Shown here: piece by piece, positions 1-5,289 of the stretch
Numbering within the stretch: the first letter of the stretch is position 1
How the letters are laid out: each line of letters begins with the position of its first letter
Assembly: GCA_014728685.1 (NCBI GenBank)
Contig: WJLG01000042.1
Coordinates: 1 to 8,380 of the forward strand
Direction: 5' to 3'
DNA length: 8,380 nucleotides
From: Candidatus Falkowiibacteriota bacterium
GTDB lineage: Bacteria > Patescibacteriota > Patescibacteriia > Patescibacteriales > WJLG01
Notes under the pieces: model-generated
What the model saw: only the letters and a program-made list of their open reading frames with translations
Databases searched by the model: none
What the model was told of the DNA's origin: nothing
Position numbers and translations under genes: made by a program

Positions 1-11
1 AAGCCCGCTTT

Positions 12-1082
12 TTAGAGGCCGAAGTTATTGTCTTTAGCATAGGCAAGGAGTCTGCCTACAGTTTCTTTATTCATCTCTACATCAGGGTAAAATGAGCTGC
101 CAAGAGCCCGAGACAATGAAGCCACCAACCTCTCATCCGAAATATTATCATTTATACCTTTTTGAATATATCTCAGATAAGGGCGCAGCTGCCCCTCAAT
201 GACTGTTTGTAAACTCTCATTTACCTGATGGCCGTTAAAATTAAAGCCGGTGATGCCCAGCAAAGGCAGGGAAACTTCAAAAAGCCACTTTGTTTTTGGA
301 GGCCGGCTGTTTATCAAATAATATTTTTGCCTGCTTTTCCTTTGAGCGATCAGGGTGCAGATCATTTCCGCCACCCAGCGATTACTCACCAGATTAAGAC
401 AGCTCACATCACTGCAGGGAATACGGATCGGTAGAATAAGATCTCCTTCCTTGTTGAATTCCAATCCAAGCCGGTTGCTCTTTTCGACTCTTTGTTTTAT
501 CTTCCAGAGAACTCGCAGCAAGCCGTAGTAGCTTTCGAATTTCACTATTTCACCGGTGTCAGGATCGCCCACTATTACCCCGGGAGATACTATCAGGTAA
601 TCACCTCCTTGATCGATAATAAATTTTTCCGCGGCCGCTTTGGAGCGTTCATAAGCATTGGCCCCTTTTTCATTGGCATAAGCACTGCTTACCAGTACGA
701 ATTTATCAGAACCGATGCTTTTGGACAATTCGTAAGCATTTTGAGTTCCATGAATATTGATCTTTTCGATATGAGCCTGCTTGGTCGGATCAAAGCTGAT
801 GTCAGCCGCCGCATGGATAAAATAATGATTTGAGATAACCAAAGCACGAATAAGCTGCTGGGACACGCCTGCCTTGGGGAGAGATATATCTCCGGAAATA
901 GCAGCTATCCTTTTGTCATCTCCGAATATCCTTCTTAGCCTGGCTTCCGGATCTTTGCCGCGCACTAGGCAAAAAACCGCTCGCGCACCGCTTTCAAGCA
1001 GTTTTCTGACCAAAGGCACTCCTAAAGTACCAGTAGCACCAGTCAAAAAAAAGTTTTTTCCTCTTAATATAGAGTCAAACAA
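12..1082 (-). CDS. SDR oxidoreductase, thioester-reductase / fatty acyl reductase-like (NAD_binding_4 type)
   Basis: A 356-residue NAD(P)-binding Rossmann protein. The nucleotide motif TGATGTLG (Gly15, Gly18, Gly21) sits at the N-terminus, followed by LVRG at 39-42, HAAADISFD at 90-98, NIHGT at 109-113, Ser132/Ser133, and the catalytic pair Tyr144/Lys148 in YERSK. SPGVIVGDPDTGEI at about 165-178 and a C-terminal LRPYL segment resemble the fatty-acyl reductase and carboxylic-acid-reductase thioester-reductase families, which reduce acyl thioesters to aldehyde or alcohol. No carrier or adenylation domain is attached, so the substrate is unknown; a sugar epimerase-like role is a weaker alternative. 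The start is TTG at 1082: no ATG lies near the Rossmann motif and a strong AAGGAGG stands 5 bases upstream. It lies 28 bases after the receiver gene and probably shares its transcript. The fold is sure; the reaction is inferred. Confidence 0.85.
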   Translation of the reverse strand: MFDSILRGKNFFLTGATGTLGVPLVRKLLESGARAVFCLVRGKDPEARLRRIFGDDKRIAAISGDISLPKAGVSQQLIRALVISNHYFIHAAADISFDPTKQAHIEKINIHGTQNAYELSKSIGSDKFVLVSSAYANEKGANAYERSKAAAEKFIIDQGGDYLIVSPGVIVGDPDTGEIVKFESYYGLLRVLWKIKQRVEKSNRLGLEFNKEGDLILPIRIPCSDVSCLNLVSNRWVAEMICTLIAQRKSRQKYYLINSRPPKTKWLFEVSLPLLGITGFNFNGHQVNESLQTVIEGQLRPYLRYIQKGINDNISDERLVASLSRALGSSFYPDVEMNKETVGRLLAYAKDNNFGL

Positions 1083-1087
1083 AATAA

Positions 1088-1094
1088 CCTCCTT
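1088..1094 (-). promoter_or_regulatory. Strong Shine-Dalgarno AAGGAGG setting a TTG start
   Basis: The minus strand reads AAGGAGG, then TTATT, then TTG (1080-1082). This is the best ribosome binding site in the window. It supports initiation at TTG for the SDR gene, whose cofactor motif lies only about 15 codons downstream. It also suggests that the reductase is translated independently of the receiver gene before it. Confidence 0.8.
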
Positions 1095-1110
1095 TTAATG
1101 TACATGGATC

Positions 1111-1491
1111 TTACCCCAATATAGTCCTAATATTTCTTAAGACATCATTGGGGTTAGCCTGGGATTTTATAAAATAACCATTAGCCCCCAGCTTTAACCC
1201 TTCGCTAATGGTCTTGTCATCTTCCAAATTGCTCAAGATTATTACCGGCATCAATTTGACTTCGCTATCTTTCTTGGCTTCCTGTAAAACCTTTAATCCA
1301 TCCATCTTCCCGGGCAACATGATATCGAGAAGCACGATATCCGGCTTGCCTTTCTTGATCAGCTCAAAGCCTTCCTCACCGGTTTTGGCAGTCAGGACTT
1401 CGAAATTCTCTTTTTCAAAGGTAGTGGCATAGATGTTCAATAATAAACTATCATCTTCCACTATCAAGATCTTAATGTTGTTTCTATTCAT
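1111..1491 (-). CDS. Stand-alone receiver-domain response regulator (CheY-like)
   Basis: A 126-residue protein consisting of a single receiver domain. The acidic pocket is Glu12-Asp13-Asp14, the phosphoacceptor is Asp56 in LLDIMLPG, the switch Ser is Ser87 and the conserved Lys is Lys109 in YFIKS. All expected phosphotransfer residues are present, so it should be phosphorylated by a histidine kinase, none of which is encoded in this window. There is no output domain: the protein ends soon after the last helix. It therefore acts by protein contact, or as a phosphate relay or sink. The start at ATG 1491 fits the domain edge; a longer reading from TTG at 1587 would run through a terminator and is rejected. 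A near-consensus promoter lies just upstream, and the SDR gene follows 28 bases downstream. Confidence 0.93.
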   Translation of the reverse strand: MNRNNIKILIVEDDSLLLNIYATTFEKENFEVLTAKTGEEGFELIKKGKPDIVLLDIMLPGKMDGLKVLQEAKKDSEVKLMPVIILSNLEDDKTISEGLKLGANGYFIKSQANPNDVLRNIRTILG

Positions 1492-1513
1492 ATTTTTATA
1501 TTCTTTTAATATA

Positions 1514-1542
1514 ATTATACAATAAATCGCTCTTTTTGTTAA
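1514..1542 (-). promoter_or_regulatory. Sigma70-type promoter for the receiver/SDR unit
   Basis: On the minus strand, TTAACA (1542-1537) is followed by a 17-base spacer and a perfect TATAAT (1519-1514). One mismatch to the bacterial consensus with ideal spacing makes this the best promoter in the window. Transcription would start near 1507, leaving a leader of only about 16 bases before ATG 1491 with no clear Shine-Dalgarno. The -35 box abuts the terminator of the preceding gene, so the receiver unit appears to be transcribed separately. Confidence 0.75.
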
Positions 1543-1544
1543 AT

Positions 1545-1575
1545 AAAAAACTCCGGGCATTCTCCGGAGTTTTTT
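1545..1575 (-). terminator. Intrinsic terminator after the RicT-like gene
   Basis: A 12-bp perfect stem: 1545-1556 pairs with 1564-1575, with a 7-base loop at 1557-1563. The core CTCCGG/CCGGAG is flanked by six A on one side and a run of T on the other, so it reads as an intrinsic terminator on either strand. On the minus strand it begins 17 bases after the stop of the RicT-like gene. No plus-strand gene is seen that would use it. Confidence 0.88.
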
Positions 1576-1592
1576 TGAATATTTCAAGAGAT

Positions 1593-2408
1593 CTATTTTT
1601 TGTGGCGATTGAGATCGACCTCGACCACGACTCGGCCGTCTTTTTTATCCTCAAATTCAACATCGACCGTCTGTTTGAGCACATGAGCGGCCACAACCGT
1701 TCCGCGCTGGCCGTCGACATTGACCCGCTGTCCGATATCGGGCATTTTTTCAGCTAATTCCTTATAGCCGGTCTGTTCATAATAAAGACAGCACATCAAA
1801 CGGCCGCAAACTCCAGATATCCTGTCGCTTCCGCGATGCACGACTTGCTGAGTTTCAGCCATTTCCGAAGTGATCGATTCAAAATCATCAAGAAAAGTGC
1901 GGCAGCACAAAGGGCGTCCACAATGTCCGCAATCACCGCAGATCTTGGCCTCGTCTCTGATGCCGATCTGGGTGAGACGGATCATTTTATTGAAATGGCT
2001 AGTGAGTTCTTTGACCAATTCTCTAAAATCAACTCGGCCGTCGGCAATAAATGCAAAAGTGATCTTGGCTCCGGAAAGAGAGAATAAGACGTCAACCAAC
2101 TTCATTTCCAAATCATGTTTATCTATCATTCTCTTGCAGTATTTCAAGGCCTCTTCCTTGTCTTTCTTGGTCGGCATATTTTCCATATCCGGCTTCTCGG
2201 CTTTGCGCAGGATCTTTTCTAAAGATGCTCCCTCATTTTCTTCCGCCAATTTATCCTCGGCAATATCCCTGACATCAACTACCGCTCCCAGCTCTTCACC
2301 GACATCGGAATCAACTATCACAAAATCACCCTTAGCGAGCTCAAGCTCTGAAGGGTCATAAAAATGGGTCTTATCCCAGGGTGCGAATTTGACTAAAACT
2401 GCTTTCAT
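1593..2408 (-). CDS. ricT: PSP1-domain protein, RicT/YaaT family
   Basis: A 271-residue protein with the family signature at its centre: Cys157, Cys160 and Cys163 in CGDCGHC, Cys168-Cys169 in PLCC, then Cys201, Cys206 and Cys207 in GVCGRLMCCLYYE, with the MAETQ segment between. This is the PSP1 C-terminal domain. In Bacillus subtilis RicT joins RicA and RicF in a complex that binds iron-sulfur clusters and affects RNase Y-dependent mRNA processing. The cysteines here would allow cluster binding, but neither partner is visible in this window. Residues 231-257 resemble a small beta domain. The start MKAVLVKF at ATG 2408 matches the family; a TTG at 2453 would add 15 residues encoded across a hairpin and is unlikely. 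No strong Shine-Dalgarno is seen. It follows tsf by 53 bases, with a hairpin between. Family sure, exact role inferred. Confidence 0.88.
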   Translation of the reverse strand: MKAVLVKFAPWDKTHFYDPSELELAKGDFVIVDSDVGEELGAVVDVRDIAEDKLAEENEGASLEKILRKAEKPDMENMPTKKDKEEALKYCKRMIDKHDLEMKLVDVLFSLSGAKITFAFIADGRVDFRELVKELTSHFNKMIRLTQIGIRDEAKICGDCGHCGRPLCCRTFLDDFESITSEMAETQQVVHRGSDRISGVCGRLMCCLYYEQTGYKELAEKMPDIGQRVNVDGQRGTVVAAHVLKQTVDVEFEDKKDGRVVVEVDLNRHKK

Positions 2409-2420
2409 AATATCTTTAAG

Positions 2421-2450
2421 AATAAACCGCTTTTTAGAAAGCGGCTTATT
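2421..2450 (-). terminator. Strong hairpin between tsf and ricT, probable intrinsic terminator or attenuator
   Basis: A 13-bp stem: 2421-2433 pairs with 2438-2450, with a loop of only four bases (2434-2437) and one G-T wobble. The core is CCGCTTT/AAAGCGG with AATAA and TTATT arms; on the minus strand the GC core is followed by TTTATTCTT. It begins 11 bases after the tsf stop codon, as a terminator should. It ends 12 bases before the ricT ATG, which leaves no room for a promoter between. Partial termination, or a hairpin controlling ricT expression, is therefore possible. Confidence 0.7.
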
Positions 2451-2461
2451 CAATCATCTAT

Positions 2462-3277
2462 TTAACAAACTGTTGATTCTCCTTGAAGGCTGAAGCGGAC
2501 GAAGCCAGTTACTTTAGCTCCATCGAGTATCTGTTCGACTTTCTGCTTATCATCTTTGATATATTCCTGTTTTACCAAGCAGATCTCTTCGTAATATTTA
2601 TTGATCTTGCCTTCCAATATCTTATCGATTATATTTTCCGGCTTGCCTTCTTTCAAAAGAGTTTCTTTCTGGATCTCTTTTTCTTTTTCTATTTCAGAAT
2701 TATCCACATCTTCCGGTGAAATATATTTAGGATCAGTGGCAGCGACTTGCATAGCAACATCAGCGGCCAATTCCGAAGCGTCTTCTTTATCTAAGGCGGT
2801 CAAAACACCGATCTTGCCTCCCATGTGGGAGTAAGCGGCCACGCTGGCACCGCTCAATCTCTGATAAGCGCCTATTTCCAGCTTCTCGCCGATAATACCT
2901 GACAAACTCTCCAGTTTCTCACTGACTTTCATATCTCCCATGGACAAAGACATTAATTCCTCCATATCCTTGGGATCATCGCCTACTGCCAATTTTAAAA
3001 CTTCACGGCCGAATTCCTGAAATTGCTCGTTGCGAGCCACGAAATCAGTCTCGGAGTTTATCTGAATAGCATAGCCGATATTTCCGCCCTCATTGACGCC
3101 GACCATGATCACGCCCTCATTGGCTTCACGGTCGCCTCTTTTAGCGGCCTTGGCAATGCCTTTTTTCCTTAATATCTCGACCGCCTTTTCAAGATCGCCT
3201 TGAGCCTCGTCCAAAGCTTTTTTACAATCGCCGATACCGGCGCCGGTCATTTCACGTAATTTTTTTATCTCCTCCAT
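2462..3277 (-). CDS. tsf: Translation elongation factor Ts (EF-Ts)
   Basis: A 271-residue guanine-nucleotide exchange factor that regenerates EF-Tu-GTP in the cytoplasm. The N-terminal UBA-like domain carries LREMTGAGIGDCKKAL (7-22) and RKKGIAKAAK (37-46). The EF-Tu contact motif TDFV is at 77-80. Later come HMGGKIGVL (151-159), AMQVAATDPKYI (175-186), LVKQEYIKDDKQKV (234-247) and the end motif VTGFVRF (256-262). Length and domain order are those of a full-size bacterial EF-Ts. ATG 3277 places the UBA domain directly at the N-terminus. No Shine-Dalgarno precedes it; instead a weak AT-rich hairpin ends four bases upstream. It lies 63 bases downstream of rpsB, the usual pairing, but is followed by ricT and not by pyrH or frr. 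Confidence 0.98.
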   Translation of the reverse strand: MEEIKKLREMTGAGIGDCKKALDEAQGDLEKAVEILRKKGIAKAAKRGDREANEGVIMVGVNEGGNIGYAIQINSETDFVARNEQFQEFGREVLKLAVGDDPKDMEELMSLSMGDMKVSEKLESLSGIIGEKLEIGAYQRLSGASVAAYSHMGGKIGVLTALDKEDASELAADVAMQVAATDPKYISPEDVDNSEIEKEKEIQKETLLKEGKPENIIDKILEGKINKYYEEICLVKQEYIKDDKQKVEQILDGAKVTGFVRFSLQGESTVC

Positions 3278-3281
3278 ATTT

Positions 3282-3304
3282 TTATAAGAACATTGAACTT
3301 ATAA
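3282..3304 (-). other. Weak AT-rich hairpin just upstream of the tsf start
   Basis: TTATAAG and CTTATAA (3298-3304 and 3282-3288) form a 7-bp stem with a 9-base loop, ending four bases before the tsf ATG. It occupies the position where a Shine-Dalgarno would be expected and none is seen. In AT-rich spacer DNA such a stem may be chance. Confidence 0.3.
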
Positions 3305-3340
3305 TCCTTGTTTGGAAATATAAAGATCAAAATTAAATTA

Positions 3341-4054
3341 TTATTTAGCTGAGTCCTTTTTTTCGCCAGCCTCTTTCTTAGCACTCAAAATAGTCTCTTT
3401 TACGCTGCTAAGTACAAGCTTGATGGTCTTGGTGGCATCGTCATTGCCCGGGATAACATAATTGACCTGGCTAGGATCGACATTGGTATCGCAGAGAGCG
3501 ATCACCGGTATGTTCCTTTTGCGCGCTTCGGTCAAAGCGGTCTTTTCTTTCTTGATATCCCAAATAAATAAAGCATCAGGCTGTTTGTTCAGATCGACCA
3601 AACCTCCGACCCTTAATTCAAGTTTTTTCATCTCGCGATCAATATCAAGCCTTTCTTTCTTGGTATACTTATCCAGTTTGCCGGATCTTTTTTCTTCAGA
3701 CAGATCTTTGTATTTTTTGATCATCTTTTTAAAGACAGTGAAATTGGTCAGGGTTCCGCCCAGCCACTTCTCGGTGACATAAGGCATACCCGCCTCTTGA
3801 GCCAGTTCTTTCATCGGAGCTTTGACCTGGTTCTTGGTTCCGACAAAAAGAATGGTCTTGCCTTCTTTGACTAGATTTTCCATGAATTCCAAAGCGCCTT
3901 TCAAAGCTTCTTGGCTCTTTTCCAAGTCAATGATATAAACTCCTTTTCTGGCGGCAAAGATGTACTTTTCCATCTTCGGATGCCACCGGCTTTTTGTGTG
4001 TCCGAAATGCATGCCAGCGGCCAACATTTCTTCGACTTTTGGTAATTTGATCAT
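3341..4054 (-). CDS. rpsB: 30S ribosomal protein S2
   Basis: A 237-residue S2 protein of the small ribosomal subunit, where it sits on the head-body junction and works with S1 in mRNA binding. Visible family motifs are AAGMHFGHTKSRWHPKM (12-28), YIFAARKGVYIIDL, FVGTKNQVK, EKWLGGTLTNF, PDALFIWD and the C-terminal IPGNDDATKTIKLV. Length is typical for the family, with a charged Lys/Glu-rich tail. The start at ATG 4054 is supported by an AAGGA six bases upstream and by the family's N-terminus; the longer TTG reading from 4108 would add 18 residues over the leader. It heads the translation block, with tsf 63 bases downstream. The leader contains candidate promoters and paired sequences and might be where S2 feedback acts, as is known for rpsB-tsf in enterobacteria; that is inference here. 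Confidence 0.98.
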   Translation of the reverse strand: MIKLPKVEEMLAAGMHFGHTKSRWHPKMEKYIFAARKGVYIIDLEKSQEALKGALEFMENLVKEGKTILFVGTKNQVKAPMKELAQEAGMPYVTEKWLGGTLTNFTVFKKMIKKYKDLSEEKRSGKLDKYTKKERLDIDREMKKLELRVGGLVDLNKQPDALFIWDIKKEKTALTEARKRNIPVIALCDTNVDPSQVNYVIPGNDDATKTIKLVLSSVKETILSAKKEAGEKKDSAK

Positions 4055-4060
4055 AAATTG

Positions 4061-4065
4061 TCCTT
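4061..4065 (-). promoter_or_regulatory. Ribosome binding site of rpsB
   Basis: AAGGA lies six bases before ATG 4054 on the minus strand, within a purine-rich GAGGAAAAAAGGA. It favours this ATG over the in-frame TTG at 4108. Confidence 0.7.
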
Positions 4066-4073
4066 TTTTCCTC

Positions 4074-4138
4074 TGTTCCAATAGTTTAAATTTTACTAAT
4101 TTTAGCAAAACAAGGATTTACCTAATTCTCTTGGAACA
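4074..4138 (-). repeat. 8-bp inverted repeat in the rpsB leader
   Basis: TGTTCCAA on the minus strand (4138-4131) is exactly complementary to TTGGAACA (4081-4074), with 49 bases between. The downstream arm sits directly before the purine-rich ribosome binding region of rpsB. If the leader RNA starts far enough upstream, these arms could pair and shape access to the binding site. An 8-base match may be chance. Confidence 0.3.
4099..4107 (-). promoter_or_regulatory. Candidate extended -10 promoter (proximal) for rpsB
   Basis: The minus strand reads TGCTAAAAT, an extended -10 (TGN plus five of six bases of TATAAT), with no recognisable -35 box at 17 bases. It lies downstream of the mnmA terminator and would give a leader of about 38 bases that contains the rpsB ribosome binding site. 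Confidence 0.4.
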
Positions 4139-4160
4139 TGAGTGATTATTATTTATTTCT

Positions 4161-4189
4161 TAAAATAAAACCTGCCTAGCAAAGGCAAG
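4161..4189 (-). terminator. Intrinsic terminator after mnmA
   Basis: On the minus strand a 7-bp stem (4189-4183 with 4177-4171, one G-T pair) with loop TTGCT is followed by TTTTATTTT. It lies 57 bases after the mnmA stop and would end the glycan/mnmA transcript. A possible promoter lies upstream of it, so it could alternatively act as an attenuator in a long rpsB leader. Confidence 0.75.
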
Positions 4190-4212
4190 TATTAATTGAT
4201 TTTAACTACTTT

Positions 4213-4241
4213 ATATTAATATAATAAGGAAAAAAAGTCAA
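4213..4241 (-). promoter_or_regulatory. Candidate distal promoter for rpsB-tsf
   Basis: On the minus strand TTGACT (4241-4236, five of six matches to TTGACA) is followed by a 17-base spacer and TAATAT (4218-4213, four of six matches to TATAAT). It starts only four bases past the mnmA stop codon. Transcripts from here would run through the hairpin at 4171-4189, giving a leader of about 150 bases. Confidence 0.4.
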
Positions 4242-4245
4242 CATT

Positions 4246-5289
4246 TCACTCGATTATCACTCCCCCGCCCAAAAGCTCGTCTTGTTTGTAAAAAGCTATG
4301 TTTTGGCCGGGTGTTATAGCTCTTTGCGCTTCGGCAAACACCACCTTGCGCTTCTTGCCGGCTATCTCGACTTGGCAAGGAGCCTCTTTATGCCCGTAGC
4401 GTATAACTGCCTGACAAGAAAAAGGCATCTTCGGCTCTTGACCGGATATCCAATTAATATCTTTGATGATGGTCTCTTTTTTATAAAGTCCCGGGTCTTC
4501 GTTGCCTTCGGATACGTACAGGACATTATCCTTTTGATCCTTGCGGGCTACATAATACGGTCCACTGCCCCCGATCTCAATGCCTCTTCTCTGACCGATG
4601 GTATAAAGCGGGAGTCCTTGATGCCGGCCGACAACTTTTCCATCCAAAGTCTTTATTTCCCCAGGTTTTAATTTCAAATTCTGCTTTAAATAGATATTAT
4701 GATCATCAGGAAGAAAGCAGACATCTTGGCTTTCTTTTTTTATATACGGCAGACCATGCTTTTGAGCCTCTTTCCTGATGTTGTCTTTTTTCTTATCAGC
4801 CAAAGGAAAAAGCAGATGCTTAAGCTGATCCTGGGTCAAAGAATAAAGAAAATATGTCTGGTCCTTTTTCTTGTCGGCCGGACGCAACACTTTGTAAACG
4901 CCTTTTTCCTTTTTTAATTTTATATAATGTCCGGTAGCCAAATATTCGCAGCCGAGCTGTTTGGCTATCTTCAAAAGCTCGCCGAACTTGATGAATTTAT
5001 TACAGGCGGCGCAAGGATTGGGCGTCAGACCTTTTTCATAGGCTTGTAAGAAATAATCTTTAACCCTTTTCTTGAATTGATGAGAAAGATCGACCGGATA
5101 GAATTTTATTCCCAATTCCCGGCAAACCCTTCGGGCTCGCCCCTGGTCGCAGCATTTTCCATCAATACCAAAACACATAAAGATGCCGATCACCTCATAA
5201 CCTTTGTCTTTCAAGATCTTGGCAGCAGTCGATGAATCCAATCCGCCGGACATGGCAACAACGACTTTTTTACTCTTTGTGTTTGTCAT
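4246..5289 (-). CDS. mnmA: tRNA-specific 2-thiouridylase MnmA
   Basis: A 347-residue enzyme that adds sulfur to U34 of tRNA for Lys, Glu and Gln in the cytoplasm. The ATP-binding PP-loop is AMSGGLDSS (12-20; Leu17 where Val is more common). The nucleophile region is NPCAACNKFIKFG (91-103) with Cys96, and the second catalytic cysteine is Cys191 in SQDVCF. KDQTYFLYSLTQDQL (142-156), the FPL at 161-163 and YTIGQRRGIEIGG (229-241) are further family signatures, followed by the usual C-terminal beta-barrel. Cys93 gives a CxxC plus a distant Cys, unlike the DxxC of E. coli. The start ATG at 5289 overlaps the upstream glycosyltransferase stop as ATGA, implying translational coupling, and no Shine-Dalgarno is seen. 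A TTG at 5328 would add 13 residues and is rejected. A terminator follows. Confidence 0.97.
   Translation of the reverse strand: MTNTKSKKVVVAMSGGLDSSTAAKILKDKGYEVIGIFMCFGIDGKCCDQGRARRVCRELGIKFYPVDLSHQFKKRVKDYFLQAYEKGLTPNPCAACNKFIKFGELLKIAKQLGCEYLATGHYIKLKKEKGVYKVLRPADKKKDQTYFLYSLTQDQLKHLLFPLADKKKDNIRKEAQKHGLPYIKKESQDVCFLPDDHNIYLKQNLKLKPGEIKTLDGKVVGRHQGLPLYTIGQRRGIEIGGSGPYYVARKDQKDNVLYVSEGNEDPGLYKKETIIKDINWISGQEPKMPFSCQAVIRYGHKEAPCQVEIAGKKRKVVFAEAQRAITPGQNIAFYKQDELLGGGVIIE

Noticed and set aside
1..11. Possible terminator after the SDR gene
   Set aside because: The minus strand reads AAAGCGGGCTT at the window edge, which could be the first arm of a hairpin, but the second arm would lie outside and cannot be seen.
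1492..1587. TTG-extended N-terminus for the receiver protein
   Set aside because: It would translate through a terminator hairpin and the promoter; the receiver domain starts properly at ATG 1491.
1870..2361. 163-codon plus-strand open frame opposite ricT
   Set aside because: It is antisense to a well-supported gene, has no recognisable domain, and its composition is that of a shadow frame. The other plus-strand frames are rejected for the same reasons.
2409..2453. TTG-extended N-terminus for the RicT-like protein
   Set aside because: The added residues are encoded by the 13-bp hairpin; ATG 2408 matches the family start.
4055..4108. TTG-extended N-terminus for rpsB
   Set aside because: ATG 4054 has a ribosome binding site and matches the S2 N-terminus; the extension covers leader DNA, including a candidate promoter.
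3303..4118. 11-base inverted match (AATCCTTGTTT) on the two sides of rpsB
   Set aside because: Several matches of this length are expected by chance in a window of this size, and no mobile element lies between.
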